From Ophioderma brevispina (lineage: Eukaryota > Echinodermata > Ophiuroidea > Amphilepidida > Ophiodermatidae), in contig JAMKCH010002939.1 in the NCBI GenBank assembly GCA_023653785.1, positions 1 through 64,000 on the forward strand: DNA of 64,000 nt, written 5' to 3'. Position 1 is the stretch's first letter. Each line of letters opens with the position of its first letter. The position numbers and the translations under genes are program-made. Below are positions 13,454-24,695 of the stretch, in pieces. The notes beneath the pieces were generated by a model, which made no database searches, was not told the origin of the DNA, and saw only the letters and a list, made by a program, of their open reading frames with translations.

Positions 13454-13866
13454 TTTAATAATAATAAATAGTGAAAAAAAGAATATTTGAGAAAATTTGG
13501 TCCTACCCTCTCAGCAACTAGACATACAGAACAAGGCATCTGCAAAATCTACAATACAGTGACAGCAGTTACAGATAAACAAAAATCAGTGTTTGTTTTT
13601 GGGTCCAAACTATATGATCCGGGTAGTCTCATGGTGCACAATATCAGGGATATTCACCGGAAAACTTTTTTATATCACACAAATTTTGGATACCGAACGA
13701 TAAAAAAGTACAGAATAGGATAAAAGGACTGCCTCGGTTTAATACCACAGATTTCTAGCCAACCACTAGCAGGTTACGTTCGCATATCCATGCAGTAACA
13801 AAAATGCAAAACTATTAATTTTGATGATTTTTTGAGGTTTGAATTAAGCAAATCACTGCTTATTCC

Positions 13867-14251
13867 TTTAAATAAATGGCCTTCACCTCCAAAACCTCCA
13901 TCTGTAAAGTTTGTGCCGGTATTCCAATGCGTTTTGGTGTAAGAGCTAAAAACATAATTTTTAATCCCCTTGGGGCCGGTTTCACAAAGCGATTAACTTA
14001 ACCAGTGTTCATTTGAACCATGGGTTAATATCCCATAGAGGATAACGAATTTAACCCATGATCGTGGGTTAAAACCCTGTTTAAACCTGGGTTAAAGTTA
14101 ACCCGGTTTTGTGAATACCGCATAGAGTAAACTGACTGTAAAATTAACAATGCCATGGTTGACCAATGGGGCCAAATTTTGACAACGTCCGTAAAATCTG
14201 GGGTTCTGGGAACTAGGCTATTAGCAATCGAACCATGCATGGACCTATAAA
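13867..14251. repeat. Dispersed repeat A, copy 2 (interrupted)
   Basis: It aligns with 167-537 at CCATCTGTAAAGTTTGTGCC, the GCTAAAAACATAATTTT block and AGCAATCGAACCATG. It is split by the insertion at 13975-14119. Confidence 0.7.
13975..14119. mobile_element. Short palindromic MITE (GGTTAAC words)
   Basis: GGCCGGTTTCACAAAGCGAT at the left and CCGGTTTTGTGAATACCGC at the right are inverted. Between them are repeated inverted GGGTTAA/TTAACCC words. The same host repeat at 167-537 and 41118-41400 lacks this segment, which marks it as an insertion. Confidence 0.82.
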
Positions 14252-14259
14252 TAGTTCTG

Positions 14260-16740
14260 CTAAGCATAAACCTATTTTGTCCTTTCATTTTCAATTCATC
14301 TTTTAAACATTTGGACATTATCTATATCAGCAACGTAAAGGTTATGCCGCGCATGGACTTTGGTAAATCAACCATAAGCACATGCCAAATTAAAGTCACT
14401 GACAAAATCGTCAATATTTGTCAAACTTACCTCAAACAGGACTCTGGAGATCTTACAATACTACAGACCAAGAATCCACATCATTGTTTTCATTCATCAA
14501 CGGCGAAAAGAAGACTATTGGATGAATTTTCAACGCAAATTAAATTTACTCCATAAAATGGTCATGAGTGAGTGGTTGCCAGTTTTCGGAGTTTGGCGGT
14601 CAACGTCGACGACGCGTTCGGTTGTTGGTCAACAAACAACTGGTGGATTCTTGTTCTGTAGTAGTGTAAGATCCTGTTTGAGGTTAAAAGGGGTTTTGAA
14701 AAAATCTTGACGATGTCGGATGACGAATTTGCTCAGCAGAAACTAGGACCTTAAAGTAACCAAACATCCCAATTCTCACCGAACGCAATAAGTGATCAGA
14801 ATTTCCATCACTCTTTAAAATTGTTTTATGCACACAAATCATGAAAAACTCCATGAATCGGAGGCAGAGCCATGTCCATGGAACGCAAGTTGTGTACTGA
14901 TCATGCACTGTCAGATTATTGTACTTGTTGTCATGTAGCCGGTTGTACACTGTGTACACAGTGGGCTATGTGATCATGAATTTAGTTCTATTTTAATCGG
15001 CAGTATAACACTGTAGCAAAAAATACCACAGCACATAGCACCACAGATATAAGTTCACCTACAAAACTTACCATTTTTCAATAAAGTTTCCTTAAAAGGT
15101 GCAAAGTTAGCAATATACTCACATTCTGCCCTCATGTCATGCCATGCATGTGTGTGCAGACACTACTCGGTCTAAATACAGCCCGTTTCCACAGCCCGTG
15201 TTCATACTTTGAGGCTTGTCCACAAATATCAACAGAGGGCGCTCTGAATTAATAATTAATTCTTCCTGTTAATTCTTGGATCTGGTAATAAAAATGGTCA
15301 CCTGATTATGCAGAAAATAAAAGTTCACCTGATTTACCCATTCATACCAAAATAGCAAACATAAACCTTCCAATAAGCAATGCACATTGGATAATGGTAA
15401 CTTCTTGTCTCCCCTATAACCCCCTGTACAAATTTAAAAAAAGGACCCCCCTGGTAACCTTGCGCTTGTGTACTTTGTTCCTAGTTATCCAGCACGGAGA
15501 TAAACTTGGGGCCTAAGGTAGCCAACATCATCAGCAACTAAAATCAGCAGAGATATGAGTTAATGAATTAAAAGTCAGGGATGCACCTGGTTCAGTGAAA
15601 TTTTTTAGATTTCCGTCCGTTTCTAATTAATTCAATATGGCCCGTGGGATAGATCTTGCTACCTGGCAATGGATATGACATGATGCAAACACAACGTTTA
15701 TTTAAATTGGGACCCGCCCAAATAGCCTCTTGAAAAAATTCTACTCGCCTACCTACTATCCATTCAGAGAAGATATCACGTTACTACTTCTCTGGTCCAA
15801 AATACCAGTCCAAAATAGCTCGAAAAAATCTTAATTTATCTTAATTTAAAACGACTGGCCCGTGATACTACCGCGCGTTCACAATGTCCTGGCCCGACAC
15901 CGCCGCGAACACGTTCGAAGTTGCGTTCAAACACTCCAAACAATACTCATACATACTCGTAAGTTTGTCACGTGTATGACCCGGATATGACCAGGGTTTG
16001 ACCTTTAACCCCACACTGCTCATAGTTTGGAGTTAGACGAAAAATGTGATTCTGCCTTGTTCCCAAAAATACGTCCAAAATCGCTAATTGGTGGTGTTTT
16101 TCAAGCCTGAAACCGCAGCATATGGAAGAGAAGGTATGTGAGATTCATCACAACATGGAATTTTTTTGGTAACTTGGTTTTGGTTTTCTAAATCGGTGTG
16201 GAAATTCTTGATTTCTTACATGTATCTGTGCATTCCCACGCAATAATTACTACCTGGAACCAGAGGGCCGTTCAATGATAATGTACAGTGTTTAAGATAA
16301 TGGCGACCCTCTGGTTTCAGTTACTGGAACTAGTCATCAACTCTGATGTGATGCGGGTTTTACCGTTTTGTCGGAGTATAATTGATCCAGATCCAGACTC
16401 ATAATAGCGCCCTTGCGGGGCTTGTGCCATTATTCGTCGTCAAACTGAGCGCGCGCGCATTGATTTTTGGCCAATGCACTCGAACTTCGAAGCTAAAAAT
16501 ATGCAGACATTAACCATGTTAACCTCTATAATTATCGTTTTCAATTGCCGTCTTTGTGAGTCTGACGATTAGACTAGACGAACATCGATGGGAGTATCAA
16601 CGCTTTTGGTTTTGCGTGTGTATACTTTTGTACCGCCTGCCCTTTAAATTAAACATCAGTTAACGTGGGGTGGGCGTGCGTACATCAGCGCTTTGAAACA
16701 ACGGTCAACGCACGCTCATGATTTGATGCTGCGACTAAGT
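14260..16740. other. No gene seen
   Basis: Only short open frames. A small hairpin pairs ACCAGAGGG (16261) with CCCTCTGGT (16309). Confidence 0.5.
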
Positions 16741-16743
16741 CTA

Positions 16744-17998
16744 TAGTAGCTGTCACAATAGAACGGCCCTCGCTTCTGAAAATGGGGCGTATCGTGCGTA
16801 AACACGGAAGTGCAGGTCCGATTGGCTCTTTGAATCAGGTCATAGCGGGGTCATAGCCATAAACAACAGCGCGTTAATCGGATTGGCCGATTGCGCGTTC
16901 GACTTCCTAGCAAGTCGCGTAAAGAGTAAATAGGTCCCACCTAGTACAGGGAACCTTTACGTCGTTTTTTGACATTGGTCGTCGGCACGACGTAAAGGCC
17001 AATAATGCATTGAAAAGCCCGTAGCAATCAAGCACTGTATTAGGCCCTTGAAAGTTGATGTTGAGTTTAGCGTCACCCGCCGATGCGTTATGAAAAATTG
17101 GGCCGCGTTTTGTGATCCATATTCAGAAAAATTCATTATTTTGGAAAAATTACCTTTTGATTCATTTTTTTTTCTTTTCAGAGCCTTTTTAGTAAGCTTT
17201 TTAGGAAACTTTGGACTCTTGATTAACTAGCATCTCTGAAAATACAATGTTCGGGGACATAGTTTATGTGGACATTAAATTCACCAAAAGCAACAGGTTC
17301 GCTTCCATAAGACCACATATTGGTGAGCGATGGAATTACAAAACAATAATGGAATAAGAATAAGTGAAAAAGTTGCTCGTTCTGAGCTGAAAAAGGGTGA
17401 CGACTAAAATTCATATTGACTTTTCAAGGGCCTAAGTATGGCCTTGTCGACGCAGTGCTGCGTCGGAAGTCAATTACACTAAGAAAAATAACCCTCTAAT
17501 GGCCCCAGTATTTATCATGCACCTACTTGTACTTGTTATTTATCTCCTGCAATTCTGTTTCTTCGATGAAAATAAATATTAAAGGTGCAACAGATGCGAC
17601 CGAATTTGCAAGTAAGATTAGGTACGCGTGGATTACTAAGGCTAATGAGATAAAAAAATTCAACTTTTTGAGGTAAGTCGGGGGGACGAGGTTGTGGATC
17701 ACGAAATGCCCCTTTTAAGTCTGTATTTTGGAGATATTCTTGTTGGGATTCGTGCTACACGATTTGAATTATATGTAATGTCGTCATACTAGAAATGAGG
17801 GTGATTCGTAAATGTGAAATGCAAACGATAATGACTCGTCTGACATTCCCGAAATTTCAGTATGACTCCGTTGTACTAGTCCCGCCCATAATCGCTCATT
17901 AAAACCGGATTTAAAACTTTGGTCTAACCTTACTAGCTGATCGTGAGCGTAAAACGCGCTCAACTCAAGAGAGGGCCGTTCTTTTGTGACAGCTACTA
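16744..17998. mobile_element. TA-flanked TIR element, 1.25 kb, carrying a nested element
   Basis: TAGTAGCTGTCACAATAGAA begins at 16744, and its inverted copy (TTCTTTTGTGACAGCTACTA) ends at 17998. TA lies outside both ends, and the match continues through GAACGGCCCTC. TA duplication is usual for Tc1/mariner-type elements. Without the insert at 17040-17435 it is about 860 bp. No transposase ORF is seen. Confidence 0.85.
17040..17435. mobile_element. Nested TIR element (TTAGGCCCTTGAAAAGT)
   Basis: TTAGGCCCTTGAAAGTTGAT at the left and ATTGACTTTTCAAGGGCCTAA at the right are inverted, and GTA flanks both ends (17037-17039, 17436-17438). The two 60-residue ORFs inside are not recognisable. The 3-bp duplication would fit a PIF/Harbinger-like element, but the family is unproven. 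Confidence 0.78.
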
Positions 17999-18778
17999 TA
18001 ATACATTGAAACACACAGACTCGAGGAGGATGAAAGCACTATGCTATTTGGGAAGTTATGACTTGAGTTTCTGCTTCTGCTTTGATACTCGACCAATTAG
18101 AACCAACCGAGGAGTTGTATGAAGGTTGCCGAATTCTGCATCGCTCGACAATATTTTTCAATCTATCTCAGTTTAGTTTCATGGTTTAATATTATACATA
18201 CAAGGCAACAGGCAAGATAAAATTCCAATCCATACATAACGAAGAATGTTTACAAAATTCACGATTTATATTAAAGAAACACTGAAAAATAAATAAAAAA
18301 CTTACAATTCTGAGTGCAATTTACGTCTTATTTCCCGGAATTATTTTCCCTGATTGATTACATCATATTCTCGATCCTAGAGTACATCTTTCCGCGTTTT
18401 CCCAACACACCAACGGAGGATGAACACACCATGGACCACATACGGCCGCGACGGTAGGCTTTGCAGAATTTGCTCCAGGGACGAGTTTCTAAAGTAAGAT
18501 AACCATGAACCAGGGGTAGGACACGACAGGCCTGCTCGATTGGAGCACTGGGATTTTCCACCATGTTCCAAACAGTAAGAAAACTGCTACGTGCATCATA
18601 GTATTTACTATGGCCATCTTATCTCGGTCCCAGTGACATAACAACATACTTTGCCGAAGTAAACATTTTTTTTCACTACAAATACTAACAAATATTATAA
18701 TTAAGGGGGCATCTACCCTCATTTTGAGGTGTTATTTTGAAAAGCAGGGTAGAAGTAGTTGAAATGTTGGAAGTATGG

Positions 18779-19905
18779 CTTGTTATACATCATTACAAAG
18801 CATATTGACTGTGGTTTCAGAAAATTATATTTATTTGTATATTTCGATACTCATATGCAAATGATCCAGGGTCAAAGGTCAAATGTGTTGAATTTGAAAA
18901 TTTTGCCCCCAAAAATTAGTACTAATAGGGTCTTTTTTACCAGTTGTCTGCTATCCAGGTAAGTTACATGGGTCAAGCTCTACAACCTAATGCGGAGACA
19001 TTTTCAATTTTAATCCCTGTGTTGCCATGGCAACCGATTTCTTGAAAAATCAATTTTTCTTGCTGGATTTGACTTTGAAGGCTTATAAATCAAAAAGTAA
19101 GACAGATATCAAAAATCCCTCCCATTAAGTTGCAGAGCATTATAAAACCTACATTTGTGCCAATTTTGGTGGTCATACACCATTCGGAAGTGCCACAATT
19201 TTGGGGGGCAAATGTCCAAGTTGCCGAAAATTGCAAAAAAAGATATAGGGCAATTAAAGGCACTATCAGTGATTTGCTAAATCAGAAAATCGAAATAATC
19301 ATCCAAAATCAGATTTTTGCATGTATACAACAAGTACAGGTATCCTAACATACCCTGCAAATGATAAGACCAGAAGCAGCCTAATACGGACAAAATCGGA
19401 AATTTTAGTCATTACTGTCCGTACGGACACTTACTACAACACGTTATTGAATGGAGAATCGTATCTTGGAACACTGGCGTTTTCTTCCCTTTCTGTCAAT
19501 TAAAGTAACTTATGAGAATTATACAGACTTATCATTCACTTTTAAGCTATTCCTGCAAATTTGAAATATTTTTCAAATCACTGATAGTGTCTTTAAGTTC
19601 TAGAAACACTTAATTAATTTTATTTATAAAATGTATTGCAGTTTTGATTTGAAAATGTCAAATTTATTATCTACATTAATTATGCTAAATTATAAATACA
19701 AAATATCAGGAAATAATCAACATAATTAGCCAAAATTAATTTATTTTGGCATTTTCTTAAATATCACTGCTTGAAAAACAATAAGATAAAAAGGTAAATA
19801 TAGCTGCTTGAAAAACAATAAGAAACATAAGAAATAGTATTTACTTGCGTGGTACAATGCACTTTGATCAACTGTAGCATCGGAACGGAATGTCCGATTT
19901 TCACC

Positions 19906-19910
<5 letters not shown>
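18779..19910 (+). repeat. First internal copy in the 18.7-20.8 kb element (filled site)
   Basis: It begins CTTGTTATACATCATTACAA and ends CCGATTTTCACCAAATAAAA. It matches the second copy closely, apart from short indels and the 339-bp insertion at 19258-19596. A VERTEBRATE-like gene product is not encoded; the ORFs here are short and shared by both copies only as repeat sequence. Confidence 0.85.
19254..19596. mobile_element. TTAA MITE, family 1 (CACTATCAGTGATTTG), copy a
   Basis: TTAA borders at 19254-19257 and 19593-19596 enclose 335 bp with TIRs AGRCACTATCAGTGATTT. The other internal copy of the host element has only one TTAA at the same place, which proves the target and the exact borders. 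Internal landmarks are ATACCCTGCAAATGATAAG and GTCCGTACGGACA. Confidence 0.93.
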
Positions 19911-19934
<24 letters not shown>

Positions 19935-19936
<2 letters not shown>

Positions 19937-20757
19937 GTTATACATCATTACAAAGCATATTGACTGTGGTTTCAGAAAATTATATTTATTTGTATATTTC
20001 GATACTCATATGCAAATGATCCAGGGTCAAAGGTCAAATGTGTTGAATTTGGGTAAAGCAAAATTGCACATTTTGCCCCCAAAAAGTAGTACTAATAGGG
20101 TCTTTTTTACCAGTTGTCTGCTATCCAAGCTTATCCAGGTAAGTTACATGGGTCAAGCTCTACAACCTAATGCGGAGACATTTTCAATTTTAATCCCTGT
20201 GTTGCGATGGCAACCGATTTCTTGAAAAATCAATTTTTCTTGCTGGATTTGACTTTGAAGGCTTATAAATCAAAAAGTAAGACAGATATCAAAAATCCCT
20301 CCCATTAAGTTGCAGAGCATTATAAAACCTACATTTGTGCCAATTTTGGTGGTCATACACCATTCGGAAGTGCCAAAATTTTTTGGGGCAAATGTCCAAG
20401 TTGCCGAAAATTGCAAAAAAAGATATAGGGCAATTAAGTTCTAGAAACACTTAATTAATTTTATTTATAAAATGTATTGCAGTTTTGATTTGAAAATGTC
20501 AAATTTATTATCTACATTAATTATGCTAATTAATTATAAATACAAAATATCAGGAAATAATCAACATAATTAGCCAAAATTTATTTTGGCATTTTCTTAA
20601 ATATCACTGCTTGAAAAACAATAAGATAAAAAGGTAAATATAGCTGCTTGAAAAACAAGAAACATAAGAAATAGTATTTACTTGCGTGGTACAATGCACT
20701 TTGATCAACTGTAGCATCGGAACGGAATGTCCGATTTTCACCAAATAAAAAGTAAAA
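19935..20757 (+). repeat. Second internal copy in the 18.7-20.8 kb element (empty site)
   Basis: Same sequence as 18779-19910 but with an uninterrupted CAATTAAGTTCTAG at 20431-20444, where the first copy holds a MITE. It also carries small extra segments, such as GGTAAAGCAAAATTGCACA near 20051. Confidence 0.85.
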
Positions 20758-21559
20758 TAGAGCTGAAAGTAGTGAGAATTCAGAAATTAAGAAAACTCAG
20801 AAATTCTTGCTCCACAAAAGACTGAGGGTAGATGCCCCTTAACATTTATTGGGTATGTCAATCGCAAAGGTTGCACATTTGAATAAAATCTCGATTTCTT
20901 TTCTAAATATCAGTGACCAAGGGACATACATTAATATGGTAATAAGCAAATGATGTCGTCATTGATAAGTAAATCCACCGGGTATGCAGCGGACAAAGCA
21001 CTTCAGTTTTGTTTTTTTTTAATTGGGAACTGCAGAGCCATTGTTACTGTCCATGCAGTTGAAAAAAATTTAGGTGTTATCACTGCCCAATTTTGATTGA
21101 TCTGTCCTCGTTCAAGATTAAATAAACGTTGAGGGTCTATACTTTGAGTTCATTAACTTTGTATATTTCATCATTTATTGAAAAAAAGAAACGAAGGTGA
21201 ACACGTTTCATGAAAGAAATATTGCTTGGTAAGCTGTGACCTAACATCTTAACACTTAAGTGCATAAGGGGGGTCCATTTTTCGTGCGCCATGTTTTAAC
21301 GCTAAATTATTTTTGCCCAAGATTTTATGTAATTGCCTAAATATTAGTTGCGCATATGGAAAAAAATTCAAATCGGTCATGGCGTTTTATACTCATTAAC
21401 ATAAAGAAAAAAGCATTATGGGGTGCTTCTCAAATTTGTTTTGCCCATAAAATCGCACCGGAATAACCTTTTTGAATTTTATTTCAGCAATGTAATTGTA
21501 TTGATGTTTTACTATTATGAGCCAAATTTTATGGAAAAAGTCCTTTGGGAAATAGTTAG

Positions 21560-22085
21560 GGGGACTGTGGTTTGATATGAAGTCCCTTGGGATTTCAATG
21601 ATTAAAGCATTTAGACACCTTAAGTAGGTCCCAGTAAACAAGAAAGGTTTTGATGGAGAATTCCCAGGGGTGGCAGATGGCGGCCATCTTGATTTCCAAA
21701 ATGGCTGCCATTTTGGTCTATTTTCAAATCATAACTTGAGTTGTGAAAGTGCTAGGAAGCTAGTTTTGGTCCAAAACTCGTATGTTAACCACCCACAAGT
21801 CTGGAAAGGATAAAGTTAGATTAGAAGATGAACATTAAGACTGGCAGCCATTTTATTTTTCAAAATGGCTGCAAATTACCATGTTTATTGTACATTTTCA
21901 GCAGTAAATTCAGTGGTGGGTTTCATACAAATTTAATTTTGGTGGCACCGTACAGTCTCCATTTAACTAGTCAAGGTGTATATAAAGATGTTTTTGATTT
22001 GTTGAGAGTAAATAGTAATTCTTCCAATCCATCCTGGATAATTTATATTTCAAAATGGCTGCCATTATGACACTGTACAAACGTC
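21560..22085 (+). repeat. Dispersed repeat D (AAAATGGCTGCCATTTT), copy 1
   Basis: It contains several AAAATGGCTGCCATTTTG palindromic words, TGGGATTTCAATGATTAAAG, CACCTTAAGTAGGTCCCAG and TTTTGATGGAGAATTCCC. The same order is read on the minus strand of 29250-29670. Confidence 0.8.
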
Positions 22086-22229
22086 ATTTTTTGGTATAAC
22101 CTTTTTCAATATGAGTTATTCATAGGCATTTACATGTATGCTAGACCTGAATGCTTTGTGGTGCATTTAGCTTCCAAGAGTCAGTGACTTCAACACGGTT
22201 CAGGCAGTATTTTATCGTCATCTACAATC

Positions 22230-22490
22230 CCGGTATAGAAGTTTTATAGTCCGGCGGACTCATAGTCCACTAAACGGGATAAAGAATAGGCACTTGATTC
22301 AGTTGACTCTTCACGCAGGTAATATCATGTCGTCTATGGAGCTCACATTATATCTCCTTTACATGGTTGTAAAAAAGGCCAGGCTCCACAGACAAACAAC
22401 ACCGATAAAGCGTGAAACTAATGTGGCATGAAGAGTCAATTTGAGTGCTATATTCTTCACCGTTGTTTAGGCGGAGTATGAGTCCAGATG
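22230..22490. mobile_element. MITE family E (TAGTCCGCC), copy 1
   Basis: Left end TATAGTCCGGCGGACTCATA, right end TAGGCGGAGTATGAGTCC. The interior has TTCAGTTGACTCTTCACGCA and AGCGTGAAACTAATG..GAAGAGTCAA. Copies at 49270 and 61532 share these blocks. Confidence 0.78.
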
Positions 22491-22916
22491 ATTATATCTA
22501 CCTGTCACACGTTAAACGCCAGGCTTTCCAATCAGCGCTCGCGATTTATTGCTTGGACACGAATCGCAGTGAACGTCACTGACTCGAGAAAGATTAAATG
22601 CACGATGTGCTATAGTATACTGTTCATAATATACATTGTAGTGAAGGCCGAGTGGAGTATGATTTTTCTTACAACATTACTAAACATCCCATTAAACTTT
22701 GTTAAAGAAGATAACAAAACACTGTTTCTATGTACATAGAACCCATGATTGCACCACTGTCGTCTATTTGTATGAGTTCATTTAAGACTGGCCTGTTAGG
22801 GTTAGTCATGAGTGTTGTATTTTAGCAAACTGGATTGTGAGCAGTTCTGACTTGGTATGAGTTCATTGAAAGTGCATAGGAATGTTTTTAATTGGTAAGA
22901 GTCAAACGAATGTTGA

Positions 22917-23477
22917 TTTATAAGGATAGCAGCGATTTGCTCATACGCAAACATCGAAAAAAAATCATCAAAATTCATATTTTTGTATTTTTGTTACTGG
23001 CAATGGAATATGCGAACATAAGCTGAAAAAAGTGGGCTGGAATCAATGTGTTAAAAGGACAGCAGTACTTTTATCCGATTTGACAATTTCTATGACGTGC
23101 GTCATAATTCCGACTTGAGTTCAAAAAAAAAGCCTTTCCGGTTGAATATCACAGATTTTAAGCGTAATGATTGGCCATGCATGGTCAAAATAAACAATTT
23201 GACCTCAAATTAATTTTTGTTTATTCGTTAATAGTGTAACCCACATCAGCGGGCTGGTATGTAGATTTGAGATGCATCGCTCTAGGTCTATGTCTGGGAG
23301 ACACGATATGACACAAATTTCCTCAAACACATAATTTTTTTACTATTTGGTGGTTTATCTCTACATTAAAGCAGTTATATGGAATTGTTACACACTTATC
23401 CCTGATTTTTATAAGTTTAAGAATGCATTTCCACATTTTTTTCGAATGTCTCGCATTATCGCTGCTAACTCCCTTAA
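22917..23477. mobile_element. TTAA MITE, family 2 (GGATTAGCAGCGAT), copy a
   Basis: Left end TTATAAGGATAGCAGCGATT, right end ATCGCTGCTAACTCCCTTAA. The interior has CATCAAAATTCATATTTTTG, a TCCGACTTGAG..AAAGCC block and CCACATTTTTTTCGAATG. The left TTAA has a base inserted. Length agrees with copy b (about 560 bp). Confidence 0.85.
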
Positions 23478-24085
23478 AGAACAAGGCGGCACTAAATCCA
23501 TTGACATTCCGATTCATAGCAGATGAGGTAATGTGTCTGTAAGACAATTACAGCGAGCATATAATTACACTTCTTGAAAAGTGAACTGCAGGGTTGTTTA
23601 GTAGATGAGTCCCAAAAATATTGATGTACAGAGAAATGTTCCACTTTGCGTGAATTCTATGTTTTACCACAGTGTTAAAGTTTTTCTATCACTGTCGAAT
23701 CACATCAATTTATTGATGCACTGCTACAATGACACTAACAAACGTTTTAACTGGCAGCTAGCAGCTGGGACTCACAGCAGTTAAAATGACATTTTTGTAC
23801 AGTTATTTGCCACCATTTGGCCACTCTTTCTGCATTCTTGCATCATTAGATTCGATGAAGCATCCACAAAGTTATGTACAGAATAGTCCATTCTTTCCAC
23901 ATCTGCACAAAGTATTGGCACATCAAAACTTGGCAATCAAAACTTAGCGCAATCACAATTCACAAATGAATGTACTGCATCTGGAGAAGGAGGCAAAGAT
24001 GTCATCACTTGCTTGAATTTGCTATTCACCAAATCCGACTGTAGTAATTGGGCTAGGGTAATCAGGATTCGGAACACTCATTGTA

Positions 24086-24645
24086 TTAAGGGATTGCCCA
24101 GCGATTTTGCATAACCGAAAAAATCGAAAAAATCATCAAAATTCATATTTTTATATTTTGTTACTGGCAGATTGCGAACATAACCCGCAACGCGGTTGGC
24201 TTGAATCAGTGTGTATTAAAGACAAGGCAGTAATTTTTATCTGATTCTGTAATTTCTATCGTGGTATCAAAAATTCCGACTTATGAGATCAAAAAAGCCT
24301 TTCCGCGTGAATATGACAGATTGGTCAGAGCGTGATTTGTGCACCATGATCAATAACCATTTTTTACCTCAAACCACAAACACTATTGATCTTTGTTAGG
24401 ATGTACTAGTGTAAACCGCAATCAGCTGTTTAGTGGAAGATCTTGAGGACGCCGTCGCTGCTATGTAATTTTGGAGCGCACATGAGACGGTATGACAAAT
24501 TCTCAAACTTCTATTTTCACATTTGGGGTTTGTTTTTCTACATAAAGCAGTTCAGTTATATGGAATGTACTACACTTATACTGATTTATATGCATTTCCA
24601 CCAGTTTTTTCGATTCTTTCGCATTATTCGGGCTAATCCCTTTAA
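24086..24645. mobile_element. TTAA MITE, family 2, copy b
   Basis: TTAAGGGATTGCCCAGCGAT on the left and GGGCTAATCCCTTTAA on the right. It has the same internal order as 22917-23477 and the same orientation, with 608 bp between them. The hAT element begins only 51 bp further on. Confidence 0.85.
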
Positions 24646-24695
24646 AACATTTGTGGCTAGTGGGGTCCCATGTGATATAGTGATAAAAGTGCAGC

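Larger units (their letters stand above)
18701..20842. mobile_element. TTAA-flanked TIR element (2.14 kb) with internal duplication
   Basis: The left end is TTAAGGGGGCATCTACCCTC; the right end is GAGGGTAGATGCCCCTTAA, a near-perfect inverted match with TTAA at both borders. TTAA targeting is characteristic of piggyBac-type transposition. Most of the inside is one sequence present twice, at 18779-19910 and 19935-20757, joined by a 24-base A run. No transposase ORF is visible, so it is non-autonomous. Confidence 0.88.

Noticed and set aside
14019..14115. Telomere-like GGGTTA repeats
   Set aside because: The words are inverted rather than head-to-tail and belong to a short palindromic MITE.
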